Assembly: GCA_028386065.3 (NCBI GenBank)
Contig: JAKUCV010001875.1
Location: 19,630 to 83,629 of the forward strand
DNA: 64,000 nt
Direction of reading: 5' to 3'
Source: Turnera subulata
Taxonomy: Eukaryota; Streptophyta; Magnoliopsida; Malpighiales; Passifloraceae
The stretch's first letter is position 1. Each line of letters begins with the position of its first letter. The position numbers were made by a program, and so were the translations under genes. The notes under the pieces are model-generated. The model worked only from the letters and a program-made list of their open reading frames with translations. It had not been told where the DNA came from and did not search any database. This document shows positions 1-11,422 of this stretch, one piece after another.

Positions 1-2519
1 TAAACTGCATCATAAGCAATATAGGTAAGCAGCAACACAACAACATATATAACACAGCAGCGGAAGACTTATATGCACATGCAGCGGAGGTATGGATCCG
101 AGGTCAGGTGGAGAAGAAAGCAGCAGCCATCGAACGTCGTACCTGAACTACGAAACAACTCAACCTACAGGATGAAAGCCCGCAGGTGAGGGGTGAGTCC
201 GAAGTGCCCACCGACCATGGATAAACAGAGATATGCAGGCAACTATAATACTTTCGAAGAAAACACCAGCAAAGACAACTCAAAGAATCTACCAAATCAA
301 GTCTAAGCCAAGACCAAAATAATAATTATTATTATTACAAATTTTATCTTCCGGGCCCCTGTCACTGGACAAGCTAGGGTCGTACCTGGTTATTAACTAA
401 TTCTGGATGCTAGGCCAAAACACAATCCGGGATCAACATCCCAATAACAAACCAATCCGGGATCATCATCCCAATATCCAAATCATCTGAGATCAACATC
501 CCCAATAACAAAACCAAACCAGCCATGACACCACAGAACTAGCCTCTAACCATCTAGTCGTACCACTACTTTCCACGTGACAATTAAATCATCATCTCAA
601 ATTCAATACCAATTCCATTTCCAATACTCATTATCCTTTCCTCAATTATCCACAGTTATCAGTTCAACACTAATCTCAACACAATATCCACAAACCAATA
701 ACACAGTCTATCAACAATAATAACAACATCATAGCAGTCAAGTAACCAACAATGATCATCTCAGCAGTTCAATCAAACAACAAAGCACACACAGTATTAC
801 AGGCACATATCAAGGGTTATCCATCCTCACCTTAGCCGATTATCAATTTTGGAAATGCCCAACAGATTCCAAGTCCGGTTCCTCAGGTAACTGCTCGTTA
901 TCAACTCCTATGTCAATCAAATAATATGCACACATAAGGTGATATGCAAATATCATGCTAATACTGTATGCCGTAAAATAAATACAAACTCGTCTCGGTT
1001 ACTTCCCCGGGTTATTTCTCTATTATCATCATAATTCACCATTTATTATCCATGTGTCAAAAATATACCATAGTTATACCCGGATATTATTCCGGTGTAA
1101 TACTTACTTTGATAATACCCTTTTCATATTTATTTTCCTCAAAATAATTATATACCTTAATATTCTTTTCCCAAAATATTATTTCCACCAATTATTTTTA
1201 TTTTTCAAGTTATTCCAGAATTATATATTTTCCCTCTTTTTTTCCAGATTTTATTCTTCTCTTTTTTTTAATAAACTTCCCGGACTGGGCCAGACCATGC
1301 AGCCCAAACCTTCAAGTCTAGGCTCAATCCCAGACCAAGGTGTGAGGCCCAGCACTGGTCTGCCTGGCCCGAGGTCAAAGCCCAACCAAAGCCTGGTCAA
1401 AGGCCCTGGCTGACGCGACCCAAAGCCCTCACCCGGCTGAAAAAAAAAATAGGTCGCCCCGACCCGATTGCCTACAATGCGGGTCTGCAGCTCACCTTGG
1501 GTATACAGGTGGCGGCGCGACGGATGGGCGAGGCTGACGACAACATGGGCGGCGCAAGGCGACGGCGAAGGCGAGACGGGGTCGAGCGAGGCGTGGCGGC
1601 ATCGAGGTGTAGCTGCGGCGGTCGTCGTAAGCAAGAGGAAGGAGGCGACCGTCGGGTCCGTGGCCGCTGGTGGCGCGTCGGACGGCGAAATTGGGAGGCG
1701 AAGGCGGCTTCCGGTCGTTGACGCTGCGAGGAGGGGAATGGTGGGGGTGGTGATCCGTGCGGAGGCGTGGTTCACTTCCCCGTGAACAGTGGTGAGGGGA
1801 GGAAGGAAGGTGACGGTGACATGGTGGTGCTGAGGTGGCAGGTTCCGACAGGTTGTCTGGTGTGTTGTATGTTTTTCTTTTCTTTTTTTTTTCTGGTTTC
1901 AGGTTGTGCTGGGTTTTCTAGGCAGAGGATTTTTACAGAGTTTGCAGGTGAAGTTTTTGTAGTGGAGAGTAAGGTGGCTATGGGTTTTGTGGGTGAGTTG
2001 CACTGGTTGAGTTTTTTGCAGAGGAAGGAACGGGGAGAGAAGCTGGGCAGTGGGTTTTCTTTTTTCAGAGGTGAGTGGATGAAGGTGAGAGTGATGTGTA
2101 CTGGGAAGGCAGGAATCACTGGCTAAAGACATGCACAAACACTGACAATGCACGGGTATCACAGGAAAAGACGAAGCACGGGCGACACAGGAGAAGGCGG
2201 TGATGACTCAATACTGTGCAGCATGTGAGGCGGGTTCTGTCCGGACCAGAAAATAACTATTATACCCTCTTGACTTTATTTCTGGTCCGATAACTCGAGG
2301 ACAAATCCGACTTTTCTGAAGATTCCTGGACCCAAAAAATTCCAACTTTGGTCCGAAAAATCCGCAGAAAAATCCCGAATGTCGGATAGGGCTCGGTTTC
2401 GGAATCCGATGCTCGAGTTACCATAAATTAATTACCCAAGATTAATTTTAATGGTAAATAACTGTGTAAAATTTTTTTACGGTACTGGTAAAAATGCGAA
2501 AATTACCTGGGCTGTTACA
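1..2519 (-). mobile_element. Gypsy family A, 3' LTR (left end outside window)
   Basis: On the minus strand the LTR starts TGTAACAGCC at 2519. It is directly preceded by a purine-rich tract (plus 2520-2537, reading pyrimidine-rich) and by the end of a chromovirus polyprotein. The same sequence recurs at 3798-5181 and 59571-62127, which identifies it as an LTR. The solo copy is 2557 bp, so this copy lacks only a short left end. Its GC-rich part (about 1400-1790) gives several open frames on both strands that match no family and are treated as non-coding. Several 'catcc' dinucleotide-rich repeats (gggatcaacatccc type) lie at 420-510. Confidence 0.85.
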
Positions 2520-2554
2520 ACCTACCCATCTTAAAAGAATTTCGTCCCCGGAAT

Positions 2555-3797
2555 TCACTCTGATGCTGAAAACAGGTGCGGATACTGAGAACGCATGTGC
2601 TCCTCAACTTCCCATGTAGACTCGTTCGCAGAGTGCTTGCTCCACTTAACCTTTACCATCGGAATGACTCGGTTTCTCAACTGTCTGACCTCTCGGGCAA
2701 GAATCTGTTCTGGCAACTCTGTATACGTAAGATCCTCTGATACCTCAACATCTGCTGTACTAATCACATGGCTCGGGTCTGATCTATACCTCCTTAACAT
2801 AGAAACATGGAACACATCATGAATCCGTGACAACTCCTCTGGTAAAGACAATCTGTACGCCAAAGGTCCAACCCTTTCCACGATCTCATACGGCCCTATG
2901 TACCTGGGACTCAGCTTCTCTCTTTTCCCAAATCTGATAACTCCTTTCCATGGTGTAACTCGAAGGAAAACTCTTTCTCCCATCTGGTACTCCATCTCAC
3001 GATGATGCTTATCAGCGTAACTCTTCTGTCGGTCCTAAGCTGCTCTCATACTCTGCTTAACTGTCTGAATCTTATCAACTGTCTGCTTAACCAAATCTGG
3101 ACCCACAATTAAACGGAGACCTTCTTCATCCCAACATACTGGACTTCTGCACTTCCTTTCGTAAAGAGCTTCAAACGGTGGCATCCCGATGCTGGAATGA
3201 AAACTGTTGTTGCAGGCGAACTCCACTAAAGGCAAATACTGATCCCAACTCCCACTGAAATTAAGAACACAAGCCCTTAACATGTCCTCCAGTGTCTGAA
3301 TAGTCCTCTCTAACTATCCGTCTGTCTGAGGGTGAAACGCGGTACTGAAACTCAACTTCGTACCCAAAGCTGCTTGCAAACTCTTCCAAAACCATGATGT
3401 GAATCTCGAATCTCTGTCTGAGACTATGGACTTAGGGATTCCATGTAGTCTCACAATCTCTGCAACATACTGCATCGCCAACTTGTCCAGGGTGTTTGTC
3501 TGTCGGATGGGAAGAAAATGAGCTGATTTTGTAAGTTGATCAACGATAACCCAGATAGCATCATGATGTCTCCGGGTCAACGGTAATCCAACCACAAAAT
3601 CCATAGTGATCATCTCCCATTTTCACTCTAGCACTGTCAAAGATCTCAACTTTCCCGCTGGAGTCTGATGCTCGGCTTTCACTTGCTGGCAGGTGATACA
3701 CTTAGCCACATACTCGGCTACATCTTTCTTCATGCGCGGCCACCAAAAAAGACTCCTCAAATTCTGATACATCTTGATGCTTCCAGGGTGCATAGCA
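2555..3797 (-). pseudogene. Gypsy family A pol remnant: integrase and chromodomain
   Basis: Read from 3797 leftwards, the frame first gives the end of the integrase zinc-binding domain (KCITCQQVKAEH). The DDE core follows, with [17 protein letters not shown] and then LERTIQTLEDML at about 3320-3290. Next come the C-terminal integrase domain (LSPRYIGPYEI, HDVFHVSMLRRY) and a chromodomain-like tail (ILAREVRQLRNRV, VKWSKH, STWEVEEHM) ending at 2555. This order is that of the chromovirus (Tekay/Del-like) Gypsy lineage. A stop or frameshift separates 3613-3314 from 3283-3035, and another separates 3035 from 2995. Gag, protease, RT and RNase H are missing because the remnant is joined straight to an LTR at 3797/3798. 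It cannot be functional. The conserved strand order agrees with the flanking minus-strand LTRs. Confidence 0.9.
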
Positions 3798-5181
3798 TAC
3801 CCTTTTCATATTTATTTTCCTCAAAATAATTATATACCTTAATATTCTTTTCCCAAAATATTATTTCCACCAATTATTTTTATTTTCCAAGTTATTCCAA
3901 AACTATATATTTTCCCTCTTTTTTTCCAGATTTTATTCTTCTCTTTTTTTTTTTAATAAACTTCCCGGACTGGGCCAGACCATACAGCCCAAACCTTCAA
4001 GTCCAGGCTCAATCCTAGACCAAGGTGTGAGGCCCAGCATTGGTTTGCCTGGCCAGGGGTCAAAGCCCAACCAAAGCCTGGTCAAAGGCCGTGGCTGACG
4101 CGACCCGAAGCCCTCACTTGGCTGAAAAAAAATAGGTCACCCCGACCCGATTGCCTACAACGCGGGTCTGCAGCTAACCATGGGTATACAGGTGGCGGCG
4201 CGACGGAAGGGCGAGGCTGACGACAACACAGGCGGCGCAAGGCTACGGCGAAGGCGAGACGGGGTCGAGCGAGGCGTGGCGGCGTCGAGGTGTAGCTGCG
4301 GCGGTCGTCGAAAACAATAGGAAGGAGGCGACCGTCGGGTCCGTGGTCGCTGGTGGCTCGTCGGCCGGCGGAATTGGGAGGCGAAGGCGGCTTCCGGTTG
4401 GCGACGCTGCGAAGAGGGTGATGGCGGGGGTGGTGATCCATGCGGCGGCGTGGTTCACTTCCCCATGAACAGTGATGAGGAGAGGAAGGAAGGTGACGGT
4501 GACATGGTGGTGCTGAGGTGGCAGGTTCCGATTGGTTGTCTGGTGTGTTGCGTGTTTTTCTTTTTTTTTTCTGGTTTCAGGTTGCATTGGGTTTTCTAGG
4601 CAGAGGATTTTTACAGAGTTTGCAGGTGAAGTTTTTGCAGAAGAGAGTAAGGTGGCTATGGGTTTTGTGGGTGAGTTGCGCTGGTTGAGTTTTTTGCAGA
4701 GGAAGGAACGGGGAGAGAATCGGGGCAGTGGGTTTTCTTTTTGCAGAGGTGAGTGGATGAAGGTGAGAGTGATGTGTACTAGGAAGGCAGGAATCACTGG
4801 CTAAAGACATGCACGGGTATCACAGGAAAAGACGAAGCACGGGCGACACAGGAGAAGGCGGCGATGACTCAATACTGTGCAGCATGTGAGGCGGGTTCTG
4901 TCCGGACCAGAAAATAACTATTATACCCCCTTGACTTTATTTGTGGTCCGATAACTCGAGGATAAACCCGACTTTTCTGAAGATTCCTGGACCCGAAAAA
5001 TTCCAACTTTGGTCCGAAAAATCCACAGAAAAATCCCGAACGTGGAATAGGGCTCGGTTTCGGAATCCGATGCTCGAGTTACCATAAATTAATTACCCAA
5101 GATTAATTTTAGTGGTAAATAACTGTGTAAAAAAAAATTTACGGTACTGGTAAAAATGCGAAAATTACCCGGGCTGTTACA
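3798..5181 (-). mobile_element. Gypsy family A, truncated 5' LTR
   Basis: This is a second copy of about 1118-2519, colinear from the 'acccttttcatattta' region to the terminal CTGTTACA. It holds only the first 1.38 kb (in element orientation) of the LTR; the rest of the LTR, the primer-binding site and the 5' half of the internal region were lost in one deletion. The outer end at 5181 abuts Copia reverse transcriptase sequence, so the element inserted into a Copia element. The five bases after it, 'ggtct', are the expected target duplication, but the matching copy lies outside the window. Confidence 0.85.
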
Positions 5182-6564
5182 GGTCTTTAGAAACAAGCTT
5201 GATGAATACGATATTGTGGTAAGAAACAAAACAAGGTTAGTTGCTCAAGGTTATAGTCAAGAAGAAGGTATAGATTATGATGATTTTTGCTCTTGTTGCT
5301 AGGCTAGAATCCATTCGCATGTTGCTTGCTTTTGCATCATATAGATCGTTTAAACTATATCAAATGGATGTTAAAAGTGTATTTTTAAATGGCTTTATTA
5401 TGGAAGAAGTTTATGTTGAGCAACCATCCGCTTTCGAGAGCTATGAACAGCCTAATCATGTGTATAAACTTAAAAAGGCATTATATGGGCTTAAACAAGC
5501 ACCTAAAGCATGGTATGATAGATTAAGCACATATCTTGTCCAAAGGCTTTAGGAGAGGAAAAGTTGATTCAATATTATTTGTTAAGACGAGAGAAAATAA
5601 TTTGATCATTGTGCAAATATATGTTGATGATATCTTGTTTGGTGCTACTAATAATTCTCTTTGTAAGGATTTTGAGAAGCTTATGCACAGTGAATTTGAG
5701 ATGAGTATGATGGATGGACTCACATACTTTCCGGGATTTCAAGTGAAATAACTTGAAGGTGGCATCTTCATAAACCAAGCTAAGTACATTCGAGAGCTAC
5801 TAAAGAGATATGGTATGGATGCAACCAAATCAAGTCCTATGCCTATGAGTACATCGACTAAACTTGACAAAGATGAAAAAGGTAAGGATGCTGATATCAA
5901 GATGTACAGAGGCATGATAGGTAGTCTTCTATATCTTATTGTCACTAGACCTGACATCATATTTAGTGTGTGTTTATGTGCTTGATTTCAATCTTGTCCT
6001 AAAGAATCTTATCTTAGAGCCATAAAACGCATCTTTAAGTATTTGAAAGGTACACCTTCATTAGGATTATGGTATCCCAAAGTCAATGCTTTTACTTTGA
6101 CAAGCTATTCAGATGCAGACTTTACAGGATGTGCAATAGACAGGAAAAGCACAAGTGGAACTTGTCAATTACTTGGACAATCCCTTGTGTCTTGGTCAAG
6201 CAAGAAGCAGAATTCGGTTGCTACTTCTACCGCAGAAGCTAAATATATTGCGGCTAGAGTATGTTGTGCTCAAGTCCTATGGATGAAGCAAACCTTATCT
6301 GATTATAGACTAACATTTAATTGTGTGCCTATTTATTGTGATAGTTTCAGTGCAATCAACTTGACTAAAAATCCTGTACAATACTCTCAGACCAAGCACA
6401 TTGAAGTTAGACATCACTTCATCTGAGATCATGTGTTGAAGAAAGATGTGGCCATTGAGTTTGTGAAAAATGAGATTCAACTTGATGACATCTTCACAAT
6501 GCCACTCAAAGAGGAACAATTCACAAAAATCAGACTTGAACTGGGCATGTGCAATCTACCTTAA
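5182..6564 (+). pseudogene. Copia (SIRE/Maximus-like) pol remnant: reverse transcriptase and RNase H
   Basis: The sequence opens in the middle of the RT finger region (VFRNKLDEYDIVVRNK, RLVAQGYSQEEGIDY). It continues through MDVKSVFLNG, LYGLKQAPKAWYDRL and the catalytic YVDD box at about 5620 (IYVDDILFGATN), then TRPDI and the RNase H domain (DADFTGCAIDRKSTSG, SWSSKKQNSVATSTAEAKY, CDSFSAINLTKNP, TKHIEVRHHFI). It ends LGMCNLP at a TAA at 6562-6564. Known order in Ty1/Copia: protease, integrase, RT, RNase H; here everything 5' of the RT was split off by the Gypsy insertion at 5181/5182. Frameshifts occur near 5275 and 5530, and stops near 5750, 5983 and 6426, so it is dead. Confidence 0.92.
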
Positions 6565-7086
6565 AAGTCTGTAAGTAAATTTGGTTGTTGCATAAACTGT
6601 ACTTGCACATATATGTTTATGCATCATCATACATTAGTATAATGCAATCATAACATTTGAACATAAACACTAAGCATTCAAGCAAATGAGGATACTTTCA
6701 AAAGGAGTTCAGATCATCAGATGAGCTAAGTGGGTAATTTGGTAAAAATCTAGTTTCAAGTGAAACCATCTATCTGTCGGAGCAAAAAAGATATAGTTTT
6801 TGGAAAATCCATATACCAACAACCGATGGTTATTAACCAGCAATTACAGAAAAAAGCGGAGACAAGTCAGTTGAGTTTTGCAAAAAAAGGAAGTTGCTTT
6901 TTAAACTTCCCATGTCTGACAAAAGCAACAAAAGGAAGTGGAGGAGTTAATATCATTAACCGCTCCTTCTAACCCGTGAACTACTCTCTCTCTCCTTCAC
7001 TATTTGATTTCCTTCCTCAACTCGAGTTTATCTCTCTCATCAAAATCCTCTCAAACCCTAAAACCCTAAAACACTCACTCTTGAAC
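6565..7086 (+). other. Copia spacer between pol and the third ORF
   Basis: About 520 bp with no convincing coding content separate the pol stop from the next element-encoded ORF. The last 90 bases are pyrimidine-rich and include 'aaaccctaaaaccctaaa', a short telomere-like run that is also common in plant leaders. I see no splice sites or tRNA-like structure here. Confidence 0.5.
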
Positions 7087-9183
7087 ATGAAGACGCATTC
7101 TGATAAAAAAAACCCTTCAAAAGAAACTCAGACACCAAAGTCTACGAAGACCACCAAAAGTCCTTCTTCTCTTACAAAAATCTAACACCAACCCAAAAAT
7201 CAAACCAAAGTCCACGAAAGGGAAGATACCACTAGAAAAAGGGATGACAATGAAGTCCAAGTCAAGTCCAGACTTGACTTCAATAGAGAAGCATGCCGCT
7301 GAGGGGCTTAAGAAATTCAAGGAGGATCAACTTATGAAGAAGAAGTCGATTCACAAAGGCAAAAGCGTAGTAGCATCAACGACAAGAGTTATAGCAAAAA
7401 AGAAACCTCCAAGTAGCATCTTTGATTCACCTATGGCTTTAGCTTTCGTTAGTGCTGAGGATAATGATAGCGAAAGGTGCTGAGAAAGAGGCTCTAAAAA
7501 GGCATGACGATCTGGCTGGACAAAAACCAGATGATGTGCAGAACGACAATGAAGAACAGGCTCAAGAGGAGTCAGGGTCTGATAATTAAGAGGAAAAGAA
7601 GTAGTCTATGTCTGTTGGCCAACCAAAGAAGTCGAAGAAAAAGAAGAGAACAAATGTGGTTTATGGAAAAATCAAAGCTTCAATGATAAGAAACCTGAGT
7701 GCTCGTCTTCTTGACAAAGGCATTGTCAGGAAGACAGGAAAGAAGAAGAAGCAGGATACATGAATTCAACTGATTGAGTCCGATTATAATGAGGCTTCTG
7801 CTGATGAAGAGATGCTGGAGGAAAAATCCTCCAAAAAAAAGAGAAGAAAGGAAAGGATAGTGACTCTGAGAAGACTTTGAGCTATAAGTCTGCTAGAGAT
7901 GATCTGGTTGATGAAGAACCAAAACATGAAGATGACCCTGCAGACTACTTCATCTAAAGCTACTACTCTAACAAGAAAGAGGACAATGAGGAAAACAAAG
8001 AAGGAAACGAGTCTGAGAAGGTAGAAGAGGATGAGGAGAATGACAATAAGGAAGAAGAAGAACAGGAAGAAGAAAAGGAAGAGGAAACCGAAGAAAAAGG
8101 GCAAGAAGAAGAAGATGAAGCTGAGGAAGAGGTTGAAGAAGACTAGGAACCAGAAGAAGAACAAGAACAAGAAAAAGAAGTTCTTATTGTCAAGCCACCC
8201 AAGAAGAATGCTAAAACAAGTGTCCGAGCCATGTCCAATGAAAAGCTCAAGATGAAAGAAGACGGGGAATAGAAGGTATGAAACTCTTGTTGGGACTTAC
8301 AATGTTACATTAAGAGACTTTGATGCTCTTGGAGTCACTCCAATCTGAAAGCATTATAAGCTGAACTACTTGGCTACCTTGAAGATTCAAGCAGATCAAA
8401 TGATAGCAACTGAGTTTTATGAGAATTTGCGAGTGAAAAAGGATAGAAAAGGAGTGGTTGAGTATGTAGAAACCACTGTCCGAGGAAAGAAAATGAAGGT
8501 CACTGCTGACATCATTTAGGATGTATTGAAACTGAAGAAAGGGACCATCAAGCACTACATTACAACTTCCGGGTTAAGGATAAATGTTGATGGCGCTCCA
8601 ACCTACAGTCAGCAGGTGAAGACGGTGTATGGATCAGCCAAGAAGGGAACTTATCAGCATACAAATCCTTTAGCTCAAGCGATGATGTATATAATCACTC
8701 TTGTATATGCTCACAAGAGTGATTCTGCCGCATCCTTGGCACTTGGCCGATATATCGAATGCTGACTTGTGGTCGATAGCCTGTGTGACGAAGAAGAGTC
8801 CTATATGCCTTACATACCAGATACTGTATCACATTGCTCTCTACAAAGTAAGGAGACATGGCTTGCTGATCACTCTTATAGCAAGATGATTTGGTGTGAA
8901 ATCAACCAAATCTGCTATTCCCATGCAACTTAAACAGATTGATCGTAAAACCTTGTCCAAAATGAGTATCAAGCTTACCTCGAGTGGAAAATATAAAGTG
9001 ATTAGGGCTGGAGAAAATAGCAAGGACACCTAGTTGGATGATCTTGCAACTCGGATTAGCTTTCTGGAAATCGATTTTGGAGCTCTATGTGACGAGATAA
9101 GAGAGCTAAAAGCTGATATGATGGAGCAGTTTGGGTTGGTTCTCTCCAGATTGCCCTCTCCAGCACTATCTGATGATGAGTGA
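7087..9183 (+). pseudogene. Extra ORF in the env position of the Copia element (degenerate)
   Basis: A broken reading frame runs between pol and the 3' LTR, the place where SIRE/Maximus elements carry an env-like ORF. It starts near ATG 7087 with a Lys/Ser/Thr-rich segment (KTHSDKKNPSKETQTPKSTK). An extremely Glu/Lys-rich stretch follows at 7960-8200. A globular part at about 8480-8900 (RGKKMKVTADII, LKLKKGTIKHYITTSG, TNPLAQAMMYIITLVYAHKSD) resembles, to my eye, the domain called 'putative plant transposon protein'. It ends in a predicted coiled coil (DDLATRISFLEIDFGALCDEIRELKADM) and ...SPALSDDE at the TGA 9181-9183. At least five frameshifts or stops interrupt it, including TAG at 9031. I see no clear signal peptide or fusion-type membrane segment, so 'env' is positional only. 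The purine-rich coding strand creates false Phe-rich antisense frames. Confidence 0.6.
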
Positions 9184-9962
9184 AACCTTTCTAGATCTGA
9201 TGCTTTAGGATTCATGCATTGCATTCACTTTGGTTCTATCTCTTGGTTCTTATTTTGGGGTGTTCTATGCTCGAACATTTTCTATCTTTTTGGATATGAT
9301 GTTTAACTTTTGGATCTTTATTCTACTCTTTTGAATGTTATGATCTTTGCTCTATTCCTATGATATTTTTCCCTTTCTGCTGATGCCAAAAGAGGAAGAA
9401 ATTGTTATGTTGATTATGCAGGAACAACTGTGGATATGGTTTCTGTTAAAAACCATGTCTTTGACTTGATTGATTATGCAGGGATTATTGAGAAATATTT
9501 GATGATATTGATTGATTATGCTGTGATTATTGCGATATGGTTGTTGCTACAACTATACTTTTGATCAATCTAATTAAGTCTTATGTAGGAAGTGTGAAAA
9601 TGAGGAAATCTGGTTTTTATAAAAACCACACTTACAACTATGATCTGGTTTCAGTTAAAAACCAAATTTATAAAGTTTGAATGCTGCGCGACATCGCGAC
9701 ATATATACATTCAAGTATTCTCTTATGGAGAAAATGAAAACCACAAGAGGAGATTTTTAGCTAAGAAAGCCAAGTTTAAATTCACCAGGATATTTTAGGT
9801 CAAAATAGGCCATGTTTGTTCTTTCCCAAAATTTATCTATCCTTGTTGGAGTGCAAAAATATTTTTGAAATGGAGAGCAACAAAACAGGGGGAGCTTTTA
9901 ATATTATATGGAAATATTTTAACCCTTGTTGCAAATGAAATCAACACTAATTTATCATCATA
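9184..9962 (+). other. Copia 3' untranslated region
   Basis: AT-rich, non-coding stretch between the extra ORF and the polypurine tract. It contains short repeated phrases such as 'gattgattatgcaggg' and 'ctgattatgc' near 9410-9530, and 'ggttttt.aaaaacca' inverted phrases at 9610-9660. No gene is seen. Confidence 0.5.
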
Positions 9963-9976
9963 AAACATGGGGAGAT
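9963..9976 (+). other. Polypurine tract of the Copia element
   Basis: The sequence 'aaacatggggagat' lies immediately before the LTR start TGTTGGCC at 9977. A G-rich purine tract touching the 3' LTR is the plus-strand primer site of LTR retrotransposons. Confidence 0.75.
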
Positions 9977-11422
9977 TGTTGGCCTAAACTTGGGCTAATC
10001 ACCTCTTAATGCTAAATTGTGGTTTAACCACGTTTAGTCATGGTGTATAATTGATTTTGATGACTAACAAATTACAAGTGTGCTTTGAGTTTCCTTGTGT
10101 TGATTTTAGCTTACAGGAGGAAATATAGTTTCTGATAAACCATATCTCAGAATCACGCCAGATGATTTTTGTTGCAACCATATATGCGAGCTGTCACTTT
10201 CAACCTTTTGTGCAAGTTGCATGTGGTCCTCCAAGCAATTAAATCCCACTTCCAATGGCTTGAATTGGTGAACAAGTAAGAGGGAAGACTTTATGGAAGT
10301 GCAGATGACTTTGCCACCTGACTCCTACTCAACTTAAGAGGATGGTCCAAACTTTCCATTTATGATAATACTTTGCAACTAAGTAGTTGAAATGGCACGA
10401 TGGTCCCGATTTAGAGCAATAATGAACTGAAGTCAACTAGGAGTTCAAAAAGTCGTTGGAGCCACTTCCCCCCAACTCAAATTCTATAAAGAGGGTCCAT
10501 TACACCTCTAGAAAGGCATCCCAACTATTGTGCAAAATCTAAGTTCATACTTGTGCTCAAAATTTTGGTATCAATTTGGTTTTTCTGCTTACAATGCAAA
10601 ACACATTCAAAGAGTAATTTGTATTCAAGTCTTAGTTTAGATTTGTTGGGTACTCAAGTCTAGGATTAGATTTGAGGATAGGTTAGAGCTTAGCCTGTGA
10701 AAAGCTTGTAAAGGTTTGAGTTTATCTATAAAAACTTGTGTTTCTAAAGGTTAAGGTTGAACCTGCAAAAACCTAAGCATAGTGAGTGTTTAAAATCCTA
10801 AAGGAAGGAACCTTTAGGTAGTGAAGGTACCTGGTGAGGGGGAACCACTCTAAATCTCTTGTGTTCACTCTACTCTTCTCTTCTTATGTTTGTCGGAATT
10901 CCCAAAGTGATACATTCTCGAAGAGCCCTATATTCTTTTTGCCGATTAAGGATTATTACAATATCGGGTAGCCCTGCCATATATTTAATTCCGCCCAGAT
11001 ACCTTTGCAAGTGAGATAACTCTCTCTTTAATCGAGCCACCTCCCCTTTCGGAAGGCGGTTCAGTTTCTCTGTCTTTTGTTTCATTCTTAAGTCCTTGAA
11101 CTTTTGAAGTTTCGTTTCTGTAGTGGGCCAATTCATTAAAAAACCATCGATCCACTTTTTATTAACATAATGACACCGGGCCCTTATTGCAGCCCGCGCT
11201 ACTGAATCAGTTGTTTTCTCTTTGGTACCAACAATTAAGAATTGTTTTCCCTTACTTGCTGCATGAAAAAGCAAATTACAAGTTTTAGGATTTAGGGTTT
11301 CATGCTTCAAAACACTCATTAAGTGTTACTTGGATTTGGTTTCACAAAAACCAAATCTCTACTGTCCGAAAAAGTACAAAGCGTAATTCACCCCTCCCCT
11401 TTTAGGCACTTTTGGACCAACA
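9977..11422 (+). mobile_element. Copia (SIRE-like) 3' LTR with a foreign insert
   Basis: The LTR begins TGTTGGCCTAAACTTGGG and ends TTTTGGACCAACA at 11422. It is clearly homologous, in the opposite orientation, to 12898-13951 (1054 bp), which is the reference for its length. The excess of roughly 400 bp is the rps2-like insert at 10889-11290. Without it the LTR would be about 1.04 kb, typical of SIRE/Maximus elements. The five bases following, 'ttagg', should be the target duplication. Confidence 0.85.
10889..11290 (-). pseudogene. rps2: Plastid ribosomal protein S2 (rps2) fragment inserted in the LTR
   Basis: On the minus strand an uninterrupted frame (11319-10870, 149 codons) contains a large part of plastid ribosomal protein S2. 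Visible blocks are [68 protein letters not shown], and [15 protein letters not shown]. In the plastid protein these lie roughly between residues 55 and 195; both ends of the protein are missing. The first 17 residues and the last 6 of the open frame are LTR-derived. Several conserved positions differ (for example KKWIDG where plastid proteins have KKWLGG), so the copy has diverged. No stop interrupts it. Most likely a plastid-to-nucleus DNA transfer (NUPT) inside a Copia LTR; a segment captured via RNA is an alternative. No transit peptide or promoter is visible, so it is not called functional. Confidence 0.85.

Noticed and set aside
1251..1785. Overlapping GC-rich frames in the family A LTR (also at 4082-4441 and 61197-61499)
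   Set aside because: They are open on both strands, differ by indels among LTR copies, and show no conserved domain; composition explains them.
7784..8170. 128-codon Phe/Leu-rich antisense frame resembling a membrane protein
   Set aside because: It is the complement of the Glu/Lys-rich region of the Copia third ORF; purine bias on the sense strand creates it.
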